Assembly: GCA_963663285.2 (NCBI GenBank)
Contig: CAXXNI010000004.1
Span: forward strand, 124,001-188,000
From: CAXXOK01 sp963663285
Lineage (GTDB): Bacteria > Bacillota > Clostridia > Christensenellales > Aristaeellaceae
Reading direction: 5' to 3'
Length of the DNA: 64,000 nt
Shown here: piece by piece, positions 43,952-52,562 of the stretch
How positions within the stretch are numbered: the stretch's first letter is position 1
Layout of the letters: each line of letters begins with the position of its first letter
Made by a program: the position numbers and the translations under genes
The notes under the pieces: generated by a model
The model's database searches: none
Seen by the model: the letters and a program-made list of their open reading frames with translations, nothing else
What the model was told of the DNA's origin: nothing

Positions 43952-44335
43952 TTATCGGCCTTTGAGTGCAGAAAGCCTCGCAAGGCCCGTATTCAAATCC
44001 AACGCTGTGGAGATGATGTTTTCATCGATTTCCAGATTTAAATCCGTCATAGCGCAGATAACCCCGGGGGTAAGCCCCACCCACATAATGCTAAGACCCA
44101 TCAGCTTCAGCACGCCGGAGAGCTGGGTGAGAATCAAGAAGGCGGGGGCGTCTATCACAGAAACGCGCGAAAAGTTCAGCAAAGCGCACGTCGTACTATA
44201 TTTAACCGCTTTCTGCGGCGCGCGCTCCGACAAATAGATAAGGTCATCATCCGCCATTTCTGCCGACAGCGAGATGATGAGGCAATCCGAAATGGTGGTT
44301 AGGGTTTTTTCCAGTTCGATTTTCGCAGCATCCAT
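43952..44335 (-). CDS. RsbS-like STAS protein
   Basis: 127 residues forming a single STAS domain: CALLNFSRVSVIDAPAFLIL (residues 50-69) and IMWVGLTPGVICAMTDLNLE (83-102). It should be the core structural and signalling subunit of a stressosome. At the position of the phosphorylated serine of RsbS (the S in the canonical VVDS loop) this protein has Ala63. No serine lies in the loop SVIDAPAF after residue 59. This implies that RsbT cannot phosphorylate it by the known mechanism. It is encoded just upstream of the RsbT-like gene. Confidence 0.85.
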   Translation of the reverse strand: MDAAKIELEKTLTTISDCLIISLSAEMADDDLIYLSERAPQKAVKYSTTCALLNFSRVSVIDAPAFLILTQLSGVLKLMGLSIMWVGLTPGVICAMTDLNLEIDENIISTALDLNTGLARLSALKGR

Positions 44336-44348
44336 ACGCGATACGCCC

Positions 44349-45158
44349 TCATTCGCTTCCTTTGGCGGTTACTTCCATATCCAGCAGTTCCAGCGCCTCG
44401 GCGAAAGCATCGCTGAGCGTGGCCCGGGTCTTGATGGCTTCCATATCGATGCCCAGATGGATAATCGTCTGCGCGACCGCCGGGGAAATGCCGGATAGAA
44501 TGCAATCGCACCCCATCAGCTTTGTTGCTTTGGCAATTTTAATCAGGTGCTGGGCGACGGCGGTATCCATGGCGGCCACGCCGTGAATATCCAGTATGAT
44601 CACCCGGGAATAGGTTTCCGCAATGCGGTTGAGCATATTCTCCATCATGGTCTGGGCGCGCATCGAATCAATCACGCCGATGATGGGCAGCACCAGAATG
44701 CCGCTCCACAGCTTGATGATCGGGGTAGAAAGCTTCTGGATGGTCTTGCTTTGCTCGATCAGGTTTTTCTCGTACTGTGCCTGTTTGGTAATATCCACGA
44801 TGAACTCCACGCCGCCGACAACCTCGTCGTGGTCGTCCGTCAGGGGTACGGCGTAGTATTCCATGGTGTGGGTTTCATCGTGCAGCACGGCTTCGGTGCG
44901 GCCGGAGTGCATTTTGCCGGTTTCCAGCGCTTTTCGCATACAGCAGTTATCGGTTTTGCAGTCTGTGGTGTGGAAAATCGAATGGCATAGCGTACCAGCC
45001 GTTTCCTGCATACCGGCGCCTGCCAGCTCCAGCCCCTGCTGGTTGAGGTAGGTGATGTGGAAATCTTTATCCACCACCATGACCGGCGCGGGCAGCTGAT
45101 CGAGAATCTGCGCCTTGCCTTTCAGATCTATTTTCCATGCAGCTTTGCTTTTTTCCAT
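44349..45158 (-). CDS. RsbR-like protein: cysteine-rich PAS plus STAS
   Basis: 269 residues from the ATG at 45158; GGGAGGG lies eight bases before it (an ATG six bases earlier is too close). A PAS domain (about residues 17-125) contains four cysteines, Cys58, Cys67, Cys72 and Cys73, in TLCHSIFHTTDCKTDNCC. A linker leads to a STAS domain (145-260) with VIILDIHGVAAMDTAVAQHL and SGISPAVAQTIIHLGID. Thr199 and Thr231 lie where RsbR proteins carry phosphorylatable threonines. RsbR co-antagonists form the sensing turrets of stressosomes. The PAS replaces the usual globin-like N-domain. Confidence 0.88.
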   Translation of the reverse strand: MEKSKAAWKIDLKGKAQILDQLPAPVMVVDKDFHITYLNQQGLELAGAGMQETAGTLCHSIFHTTDCKTDNCCMRKALETGKMHSGRTEAVLHDETHTMEYYAVPLTDDHDEVVGGVEFIVDITKQAQYEKNLIEQSKTIQKLSTPIIKLWSGILVLPIIGVIDSMRAQTMMENMLNRIAETYSRVIILDIHGVAAMDTAVAQHLIKIAKATKLMGCDCILSGISPAVAQTIIHLGIDMEAIKTRATLSDAFAEALELLDMEVTAKGSE

Positions 45159-45280
45159 AACCATAACCCTCCCGGTATTGAAGCGGTCTTGTCTTTCGGG
45201 TCGTACGGACAGTGAACGCACAAGTGCGGTTGATGCGGTTTTTAGCGTTTAGAAATTAACAATATCAGGTTATTAAAGTA

Positions 45281-45309
45281 ATTATATACAGGTTGGTAAG
45301 ATATGTCAA
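45281..45309 (-). promoter_or_regulatory. Consensus SigmaA promoter of the stressosome operon
   Basis: On the minus strand TTGACA (45309-45304), 17 bases, TATAAT (45286-45281), a perfect match. The start would be near 45274, with a leader of about 115 bases before the RsbR-like ATG. Confidence 0.85.
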
Positions 45310-45495
45310 CTAAACAAGCGTCCTTTTGTTCCGATTTGCGACAATAGGTATGCAAACAGCAGATGCACTTGCGATGAAAAGCCTATTGCGCATGGAGCAG
45401 GCCTGCTTTGATGCACGGGCAGAAGAACCGCCGGTTCCCGTATATTGTATTAACCATTTATATAGGCATGGGAAGGCTTTTGCCCGAAGCTCGGC

Positions 45496-45524
45496 TTGTG
45501 GAAAACAAAGCGTTAGATTATACT
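45496..45524 (+). promoter_or_regulatory. Promoter of katG
   Basis: TTGTGG (45496-45501), 17 bases, TATACT (45519-45524). Transcription near 45531 gives a leader of about 145 bases. An AT-rich stretch TTATACTATCATTAA over the -10 region recalls a PerR/Fur site but matches that consensus poorly in its right half. The divergent stressosome promoter is 190 bases away. Confidence 0.55.
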
Positions 45525-45582
45525 ATCATTAAGAATAGATCCGCCTGCTGGAAAGTGAATGCATATTCCGACCGATAGAAAA

Positions 45583-45675
45583 ATGAACAGCCGCAATGGC
45601 ACCCTTAAGACTGAAAATGTAAGAACTGCGGGCTTTGAAGGCCTGAAGGCGTTGACGGACAAGGAGGATTCGTGA
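45583..45675 (+). CDS. Possible 30-residue leader peptide upstream of katG
   Basis: ATG at 45583 opens a 30-codon frame (MNSRNGTLKTENVRTAGFEG, then LKALTDKEDS) whose TGA overlaps the katG ATG as TGATG (45673-45677). The overlap would couple katG translation to that of the leader. No strong ribosome binding site precedes the ATG, and the katG site AGGAGG lies inside the frame. It may be chance; the coupling makes it worth recording. Confidence 0.3.
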   Translation: MNSRNGTLKTENVRTAGFEGLKALTDKEDS

Positions 45676-47867
45676 TGGGTGAAAGGAAGTGCCCGGTAAC
45701 CGGCAAAACAGCACATACCATGCAAGGCAATGGAACAACGAATAAGGACTGGTGGCCGCATCAACTGAATTTGCGCATATTGCATCAAAATGTCAGCCTG
45801 AGCAATCCAATGGACCCGGATTTTAACTATGCGCAAGAATTTCAAAAACTGGACTTAAACGCGGTGAAAGCGGATTTGTTCGCCTTGATGAAAGATTCGC
45901 AGTCGTGGTGGCCTGCCGATTACGGCCATTATGGACCGTTGTTTATCCGTATGGCATGGCACAGCGCAGGCACGTACCGTATGGGGGATGGCCGCGGAGG
46001 CGCATCGGACGGCACGCAGCGCTTTCCGCCGCTGAACAGCTGGCCGGACAACGTGAATTTGGATAAGGCACGCCGGCTGCTATGGCCGGTGAAACAAAAG
46101 TATGGAAAGCGGATATCCTGGGCGGATTTAATGATTCTCGCAGGCAACTGCGCGTTCGAATCCATGGGTCTTAAGCTGTTTGGGTTTGGCGGAGGACGCG
46201 AGGATGTGTGGGAACCGCAGGAGGATGTATACTGGGGTTCCGAAACAGAATGGCTGGGCGATAAGCGATATACGGGGACGCGGGATTTGGAAAATCCTCT
46301 GGCGGCAGTGCAGATGGGGCTGATCTACGTAAATCCGGAAGGGCCCAATGGCAAGCCGGACCCGGAGGCGTCGGGGATTGACGTACGCGAAACCTTTGCG
46401 CGCATGGCCATGAATGATTACGAAACCGTAGCGTTGATAGCTGGTGGCCATACTTTTGGTAAATGTCACGGAGCCGGGCCGGCCACGCATGTTGGGCCGG
46501 AGCCGGAAGCCGCGCCGCTGGAACAGCAGGGGCTTGGCTGGAAAAGCACTTTTGGCAGCGGCAAGGGCGGCGATACCATTGGCAGCGGTATTGAAGGCGC
46601 GTGGAAAGCCAACCCGACCCAGTGGGATATGGGCTATTTGAAAACCCTGTTTAAGTACGAATGGGAACTCGTGAAGAGTCCGGCAGGCGCAAACCAGTGG
46701 CTTGCTAAGGATGTGGCGCAAGAAGATATGGTAGTGGATGCGCATAACCCGGACAAGAAAGTGCGGCCGATGATGACCACGGCAGACCTGTCTTTGCGCT
46801 TTGATCCGGAATTCGAGAAAATAGCGCGGCATTTTCTTGCACATCCGGATGAATTCCAAGACGCTTTTGCCCGGGCATGGTTCAAACTGACACACAGGGA
46901 CATGGGGCCCCGCTCCCGCTACCTTGGCGCCGAGGTGCCAACCGAAGCGCTGCTCTGGCAGGACCCGGTACCGGCGGCTGACTATGAACCGGTGAATGAA
47001 CAGGATATTGCCGGAATAAAACAATCCATCCTAGCAAGCGGATTCACGATTCCCCAGCTGGTAACGACCGCGTGGGAATCGGCATCGACTTTCCGCGGCT
47101 CCGACAAGCGCGGCGGCGCGAACGGCGCAAGGATACGGCTGGAACCGCAAATCCACTGGGAGTGCAACGAACCGGAGGCTTTGCAAGCAGCGTTACGAGT
47201 TTACGAGAAAATCCAGAATGATTTTAACAGCGCACAGACCGGCCGCAAAAGGGTATCGCTTGCGGACGTCATCGTCCTTGGCGGATGTGCAGGCATCGAG
47301 CAGGCGGCAAAGAACGCGGGGCTTTTGGTTACCGTACCTTTTACCCCCGGACGGACGGACGCGCTGCAAGACCAAACGGACGTAAGCTCTTTCTCGGTAC
47401 TGGAACCCAAAGCGGATGGATTCCGGAATTACAGGAAGGCGGCGGTCGCCGTACCGGAAGAAGAAATGCTGATTGACCGTGCGCAATTGCTGACGCTGAC
47501 CGCGCCGGAAATGACGGTGCTGCTGGGCGGGATGCGTGTGCTGAACACGAATTATCAGCAAACAAAGCATGGCGTGCTGACAACGAAACCGGAAACCCTC
47601 ACCAATGATTTCTTTGTCAATTTGCTGGATATGGGTACGGTGTGGACGCCGGTTACGGAAGACAGAAAATTGTTTGAAGGCCGGGATCGTAAAACGGGCG
47701 AATTGAAATGGACCGGAACGCGGGTAGACTTGATTTTCGGTTCCAATTCACAACTCAGGGCGATCGCAGAGGTGTATGCCTGTGCGGACGCCAAAGAAAA
47801 ATTTGTGAACGACTTTATTCACGCTTGGGTGAAGGTGATGGATGCGGACCGGTTTGACGTTAGGTAA
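45675..47867 (+). CDS. katG: Catalase-peroxidase KatG
   Basis: 730 residues from the ATG at 45675 with AGGAGG seven bases before. The distal heme pocket FIRMAWHSAGTYRMGDG (Arg92, Trp95, His96) and proximal AGGHTFGKCHGAG are intact; the Met-Tyr-Trp adduct partners lie in LIYVNPEGPNG and MAMNDYETV. The C-terminal domain is the usual inactive copy. It is bifunctional in hydrogen peroxide removal and in peroxidation of small reductants. Its divergent placement from the stressosome operon suggests joint oxidative-stress control. A terminator follows about 155 bases after the stop. Confidence 0.97.
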   Translation: MGERKCPVTGKTAHTMQGNGTTNKDWWPHQLNLRILHQNVSLSNPMDPDFNYAQEFQKLDLNAVKADLFALMKDSQSWWPADYGHYGPLFIRMAWHSAGTYRMGDGRGGASDGTQRFPPLNSWPDNVNLDKARRLLWPVKQKYGKRISWADLMILAGNCAFESMGLKLFGFGGGREDVWEPQEDVYWGSETEWLGDKRYTGTRDLENPLAAVQMGLIYVNPEGPNGKPDPEASGIDVRETFARMAMNDYETVALIAGGHTFGKCHGAGPATHVGPEPEAAPLEQQGLGWKSTFGSGKGGDTIGSGIEGAWKANPTQWDMGYLKTLFKYEWELVKSPAGANQWLAKDVAQEDMVVDAHNPDKKVRPMMTTADLSLRFDPEFEKIARHFLAHPDEFQDAFARAWFKLTHRDMGPRSRYLGAEVPTEALLWQDPVPAADYEPVNEQDIAGIKQSILASGFTIPQLVTTAWESASTFRGSDKRGGANGARIRLEPQIHWECNEPEALQAALRVYEKIQNDFNSAQTGRKRVSLADVIVLGGCAGIEQAAKNAGLLVTVPFTPGRTDALQDQTDVSSFSVLEPKADGFRNYRKAAVAVPEEEMLIDRAQLLTLTAPEMTVLLGGMRVLNTNYQQTKHGVLTTKPETLTNDFFVNLLDMGTVWTPVTEDRKLFEGRDRKTGELKWTGTRVDLIFGSNSQLRAIAEVYACADAKEKFVNDFIHAWVKVMDADRFDVR

Positions 47868-48023
47868 AATGCAGGCGAAACGGCGGATACAAAGAATCAA
47901 AATCTATCGTCAAGCGGCGTGGATGCCGGAAAGCGGGATTGCACCGGAAACCAAATGGGAAGCGTTGCCGGAGCATCGGATGCGCCCTGTGCGCGGGGCA
48001 ATCCACAACGAAAAATGAGTTTG

Positions 48024-48055
48024 AAAAGCAGGCCGAAGAACCTTGGCCTGCTTTT
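48024..48055 (+). terminator. Terminator-like hairpin after katG
   Basis: AAAAGCAGGCC and GGCCTGCTTTT form an 11-bp stem around a ten-base loop and the stem itself provides a U-rich 3' side (TTTTCCTTTTA). It should end katG transcription. The rest of 47868-48309 holds a TATAAT at 48110-48115 with only a weak -35. Confidence 0.75.
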
Positions 48056-48086
48056 CCTTTTACGATATAATCGTAGCTGCGGGTAA

Positions 48087-48115
48087 TAGGCAGCAAGGTT
48101 GCTTGCCGGTATAAT
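48087..48115 (+). promoter_or_regulatory. Weak promoter candidate for the DUF89 gene
   Basis: TAGGCA (48087-48092), 17 bases, TATAAT (48110-48115). The -10 is perfect, the -35 poor. It lies 195 bases before the next start codon. Confidence 0.3.
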
Positions 48116-48309
48116 ACAAGTATGTGAAGATGCTGCTTTGGGTAGGAACCGCTGCCGTGACTGGCTTTGGGCAGGCTTTATACGGAGGATGAGAACGAAG
48201 CCGTACCAGCGAACATAACCATGGGAAAGCCCCTTTTGCGGAAACGGCAGCAAAGCCATAGATTAAAAAAGGGATACGACGAACAAAGAGATCAAAGGAG
48301 CCGTGAGAA

Positions 48310-49170
48310 ATGGAAGTATTCTTGGATTGTTTACCCTGTATACTACGTCAGGTGGTGGAAGCATCCCGGATGGCAACCGATAACCCGGGCGTGCAAAAGA
48401 AGATTATGGATGAAGCCTTGGAGGTTTTGTGTACATACAGCGTATACGAAAGCTCGCCCGCGATTGTACGGGATGTGCATAAAATTGTTAAGGCGGCAAC
48501 CGGTAACGCGGACCCCTATTCTGGCGTAAAACAAAGCGATCTGCAAACAGCGCTTTGCGTAATGCCGGACTTGAAAAAGCGCCTGCAAAGCAAAGAGAAC
48601 CGCCTATACTGGGCGCTGAAAGCAGCCGCAACCGGAAATGTGCTCGATTCTGCAATAGACGCGCAATATGACGCGAGCAGGATCCATGCGGAATTTGAAA
48701 AGCCTTTTGCTGTTTGTGACGAAGCTGTCATGCGCGCGCGCTTACAGGATGCAAAAAGCCTGCTGGTCATTGGGGATAATACGGGAGAAACCGTGTTTGA
48801 CTGTTTGCTGCTGGAGCAGTTTCCAAACGTGACCATCCATTATGCGGTTAGAAATGAACCGGTCATTAATGATACGACGGCAAAAGAAGCGCTGGCCTCC
48901 GGGATCGGCCAATATGCCGAAATTGTTTCCACGGGCTGTAATGCCCCCGGGGTGATCCTGAGCGAGTGCAGCCAAACGTTTTTGGATATTTTTAATGCCG
49001 CGGATATTGTAATCAGCAAAGGACAGGGGAACTATGAAACCTTGTCGGATTGCGGGCGGGATATTTTCTTTTTATTGAAAGCAAAATGCCCGGTCATTGC
49101 CAGGGTGTTGGCCGTGAAACAGAACGATTATATTTTTAGGTACAGCAAAGGGGAGAAAACCGGCGCGTAG
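48310..49170 (+). CDS. DUF89 / ARMT1-like metal-dependent phosphatase family protein
   Basis: 286 residues from the ATG at 48310, with AAAGGAG upstream. The N-terminal CLPCILRQ pair of cysteines, NTGETVFDCLLLEQF and the ISKGQGNYETLSD segment, with its Asp/Asn metal ligands, match DUF89 proteins. Members act as damage-control phosphatases on sugar and pantetheine phosphates. It stands alone after katG; whether it serves oxidative metabolite repair is only a guess. A Lys/Gly-rich tail ends the protein. Confidence 0.88.
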   Translation: MEVFLDCLPCILRQVVEASRMATDNPGVQKKIMDEALEVLCTYSVYESSPAIVRDVHKIVKAATGNADPYSGVKQSDLQTALCVMPDLKKRLQSKENRLYWALKAAATGNVLDSAIDAQYDASRIHAEFEKPFAVCDEAVMRARLQDAKSLLVIGDNTGETVFDCLLLEQFPNVTIHYAVRNEPVINDTTAKEALASGIGQYAEIVSTGCNAPGVILSECSQTFLDIFNAADIVISKGQGNYETLSDCGRDIFFLLKAKCPVIARVLAVKQNDYIFRYSKGEKTGA

Positions 49171-49674
49171 AACCGGTACTATTGCGGCAGCACCTAAGCG
49201 CGGGGATTGGACGTGCCCGGGAAAATATCCCCGGATGGATGGCGCGCCATGCTGCGGAACGGAATTTTGCGCTATCCGGGCGCGATGGTGTTTGCTGAAA
49301 GCAGAAAATAGGCGGCGACGCTGTAAGCGATACAGCGGATTGCCGCGGGCGGTTTGCAGCCGGGGCTTGCGGTAAAAACGCAAGTGCCCGGCCCGTTTTT
49401 TACGGATGTTTACCGGCGCCTGATAAAGGCCGGAAATTTGATAGAGGAAAAGCAATCCGGAGAGATTGGCCTTTGGTAGGCAGCAACAGGTGAATTAAAA
49501 CCGGAAGGATAAAGGAAAAAGATAGCAGCGTGTCCGGTTTTTGCAATACCAATCAGAGGCCGGCTTGTTAGCGGTTATTTAACCGGCGCCGGTTCTTCCG
49601 TTGGGAGACAAACAGAAGAAACGACGCCGGATAAACTTGCGATGAAAATGAGAGCGATGCGGAAGGCTCCGGCC
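49171..49674. other. Intergenic region with broken coding-like fragments
   Basis: No intact gene is seen in these 504 bases. Two plus-strand pieces read protein-like: about 49210-49311 (PGKISPDGWRAMLRNGILRY) and about 49330-49479 (AIQRIAAGGLQPGLAVKTQV, then PGPFFTDVYRRLIKAGNLIE, ending in TAG). They are in different frames and separated by stops, so they may be the remains of one decayed gene. I cannot name a family. Confidence 0.25.
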
Positions 49675-50781
49675 TTATGCGGGCCAAACCGCGCCGGATA
49701 CCTGATTGCGGCCGTTCTTTTTGGAGCGGTAGAGCGCCTCGTCCACACTGGCGAGCAGAGCATCGAATTCGCTTTGGTTTTGGATGGTAGCGAAGGCGTA
49801 GCCGCCGCTGAAGGATAACCCCTCGTCGCCCGTGCCGATGCGCAGCGCGGCCATATCCGCCCGGCACTGCTCTATTTTCTCCAGCAGTACCGCTTTTGCG
49901 CAGCTGCACACCGCAACGATGAACTCGTCGCCGCCGTAGCGGTACACGTTTTGCGTATAAAAATGATCCTGCAGGATGAGCGCAAACTGCTGGAGTACAT
50001 TATCGCCGCGGTTATGGCCGTAGCGGTCGTTCAACTGTTTAAAGCCGTCCACATCCACCAGCATTAAAAACAGTTCCCTGTCCACAAAGCTTTGTAAATC
50101 AAGCGACAGGCAATGCCGGTTTTTAACGCGGGTCAGCTCATCATACAGCGACAGCTTGCGCAGTTTGCGGTTAAGCTGCCGGTATTCCAGCCGCGCCTTC
50201 GTATCGGACAGTTTGGTATGGTACCGGGCGATGGAGGTAAAGATGACCATCAGCCAGATAATGACGTAGTTGGTCATTTCGATATGCGCTGCGCCATCCG
50301 CCCGCAAAAGCACCAGATAGAAAGCCGCAAAGCACGCGGTGAAAAACAGCGAGGAGATGACCGGCGCTAAAAAAGCAAACCCTGAAACGGTGATGATGAT
50401 GGTAAGGAACACCAGCACCTGCCCGCCGTTTACGTAATCCACGACGGAGATGACCATGCTCCACATAACGGCGAGCGCCGCGTACCCCAGCCCGACCGCC
50501 AGCATCGCCGCGTGGCTGCGCATATGCTTTTTGGCATATCCCGACAGGAAAAACCATAGGATGCTGCATGTGAGAAACGCAAAATAGCTGACCGTGCGCA
50601 GCAAATAGAACGAATCGGCTTTGTTGCCAAACAGGCCGAAGCGCAGCAGCATATAGCTTTCAAAAAAAATCACCATGATGGACAGCATACGGCAGAAGGC
50701 CATGTTATCCAGATCGATCTTCCGCTGAACCAGTGGGTCCGGACGCTGCGTGAGCAGATAGCGTTTGAGCAGATGAAGCAT
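49675..50781 (-). CDS. Membrane-bound GGDEF diguanylate cyclase
   Basis: 368 residues. Six membrane helices fill about residues 25-190, and the GGDEF domain follows: SLYDELTRVKNRHCLSLDLQ (about 205-224), LVDVDGFKQLNDRYGHNRGD and YRYGGDEFIVAVCSC. The catalytic GGDEF loop is intact, so it should make cyclic-di-GMP. There is no obvious RxxD inhibitory site just before the motif. It has its own promoter and is the counterpart to the HD-GYP regulator at 38643-39743. Confidence 0.92.
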   Translation of the reverse strand: MLHLLKRYLLTQRPDPLVQRKIDLDNMAFCRMLSIMVIFFESYMLLRFGLFGNKADSFYLLRTVSYFAFLTCSILWFFLSGYAKKHMRSHAAMLAVGLGYAALAVMWSMVISVVDYVNGGQVLVFLTIIITVSGFAFLAPVISSLFFTACFAAFYLVLLRADGAAHIEMTNYVIIWLMVIFTSIARYHTKLSDTKARLEYRQLNRKLRKLSLYDELTRVKNRHCLSLDLQSFVDRELFLMLVDVDGFKQLNDRYGHNRGDNVLQQFALILQDHFYTQNVYRYGGDEFIVAVCSCAKAVLLEKIEQCRADMAALRIGTGDEGLSFSGGYAFATIQNQSEFDALLASVDEALYRSKKNGRNQVSGAVWPA

Positions 50782-50892
50782 ATTGCGTCTCCAAAAGTTT
50801 CAAAGGTTGTAAGGCATCGGCGGACGCGGCAGAAAAAGCGCCGCCCGATGTGAACAAAAGGGTATGCAAACAGGAAGGGTATACTGCTATCT

Positions 50893-50921
50893 ATCATACC
50901 CAATAATGGGAAGATGTGCAA
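50893..50921 (-). promoter_or_regulatory. Promoter of the diguanylate cyclase gene
   Basis: On the minus strand TTGCAC (50921-50916), 17 bases, TATGAT (50898-50893). The start is about 110 bases from the ATG. The spacer contains the near-palindrome CCCATTATTGGG, a possible operator. Confidence 0.55.
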
Positions 50922-51155
50922 TTGGTTTTTGGGGGAGGGTGATTTGATTAGTAGGGAATGTATTTGCCATAGTGGGTGTTTACAAACACATTTGCCCCGA
51001 TGCGGGAATGGCAATGTGGTGTATTGGATTTGGAGACTGATAGTGAATTGGAGTCAGTCTTTTATTGCGATAAATACGGAGCAGGTTATTTTTGGGATTT
51101 TGAAGAATGGTAATCTATGGATATTGAAGCATAATAGAAAGGCAGTACAGAAGAT

Positions 51156-52562
51156 ATGAAAAGTACAATGGGTCAACCTACTCAAGTAGAATTAATCCAA
51201 TATTTCCTTGATGATTCGATTGGAAGAAACGAAGATATTTATGATTTACTGTCTTTGTTATCTTCAATTGATGGATACTATTCAATAGCATTGGATGGCT
51301 GTTGGGGCAGCGGTAAAACAATCTTCGTTAAACAGGCAAAGTTGATTATCAATGCAATCAACATATTTGCTGTAGATAATATTGGAATAGACGAACGTGG
51401 AAAGATCGAAGCAGTTATAAAAGAACATTTTTCTGATTTCGAATCACTGACTCAAATTTCCGCGGTTTACTACGACGCTTGGGCAAATGATAATGATATT
51501 GATCCGATTGTGTCAATGCTGTTAAGCATTGCATCAACAACAAATAACAAAGCGAATAGACAAAAAGAAAGAGATGCTTTAGATATTATTGCGAAAGCTG
51601 CGGATGTGATAACAGGACGTAAGGTAAGTGAGTTGGTCAAGGAATTACGAGGTGAAAAAAAGATAGACGCCTCGAAGGATATTACGGATAAGATGCAGGC
51701 AAGCATTTTGGAATTACTCGAAAGTATATTAGTTGAACACGCAGAAAGGCTAGTACTATTTATTGATGAACTTGATCGCTGCAGACCAACTTATGCCATG
51801 AAACTCTTAGAGCAAATAGAGCACTACTTTCATTCTGATAAGATAACCTTCGTTTTTTCCACAAACATTGAACAACTTCAACACACAGTTAAATGCTATT
51901 ATGGTGAAGCATTTGATGGGGCTAGGTACCTTAATCGTTTTTTTGACATGGTTGTACCAATTCCTGAAGTAAACATGGAGAAATTTTTACTTCATGTAAA
52001 GTTTAAAAAATCACTCAATAGTGTATTATACATTTATGAAAAAATGCTTGTTACACGAGTACCAAGTTTGCGTGAAAAAAGTAAATATATACAAACCATG
52101 GAAACCATATTCAATTGGAAAGATGACGCTCAAAGAAACCGTATGTGTGAAATGATAGCAATGCGTGGTATTACATATGATTTTGCAGCTTTTGTCATTA
52201 CACCGATAATCATTGCGCTTAGGATAGAAAACAATGGTGACGAGCAGCTATTTATTCAAGGAAAGCTTGTAGGTGTCCTTATAGATGCTCTTGAAAGTTA
52301 CGATACATATACTTATTTTACAAGGAATCTTTTAGGTGCTGACGAGACATTTGAACAAGACGCTCCTAACGAGAAAGTGACTTGTGTTAATTTTGATAGT
52401 AAAGTAAGGGAGCTGTACAATGCATTTTTTACTGAAAAATATGATGAGAAAAGCACCTATCATAGGATTGGCAACTATAGTATTGACAATAGAGTAAAAA
52501 ACTATCTTATGGAAATCTCTAATCCAATGCATACGCTATATAAATCGGGAGGGAGAAAATGA
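51156..52562 (+). CDS. KAP-family P-loop NTPase
   Basis: 468 residues. Walker A is GCWGSGKT (residues 48-55) and Walker B VLFIDELDRCRPTYAMKLLE (about 199-218), the KAP signature. No transmembrane segment is evident, although many KAP proteins have two. The first ATG at 51156 has only a distant AAAGG; an ATG at 51168 is an alternative. Codons are AT-rich, in contrast with the flanking GC-rich genes, indicating recent acquisition. Such NTPases occur in phage-defence and plasmid loci. The 3' neighbour region has no clear partner gene. Confidence 0.85.
   Translation: MKSTMGQPTQVELIQYFLDDSIGRNEDIYDLLSLLSSIDGYYSIALDGCWGSGKTIFVKQAKLIINAINIFAVDNIGIDERGKIEAVIKEHFSDFESLTQISAVYYDAWANDNDIDPIVSMLLSIASTTNNKANRQKERDALDIIAKAADVITGRKVSELVKELRGEKKIDASKDITDKMQASILELLESILVEHAERLVLFIDELDRCRPTYAMKLLEQIEHYFHSDKITFVFSTNIEQLQHTVKCYYGEAFDGARYLNRFFDMVVPIPEVNMEKFLLHVKFKKSLNSVLYIYEKMLVTRVPSLREKSKYIQTMETIFNWKDDAQRNRMCEMIAMRGITYDFAAFVITPIIIALRIENNGDEQLFIQGKLVGVLIDALESYDTYTYFTRNLLGADETFEQDAPNEKVTCVNFDSKVRELYNAFFTEKYDEKSTYHRIGNYSIDNRVKNYLMEISNPMHTLYKSGGRK

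Noticed and set aside
45511..45530. PerR box before katG
   Set aside because: Only the left half resembles the TTATAAT-N-ATTATAA consensus; it is recorded under the promoter but not as a site.
50914..51159. 81-codon plus-strand frame before the KAP gene
   Set aside because: No ribosome site, mixed composition and no family; probably part of the leader region.
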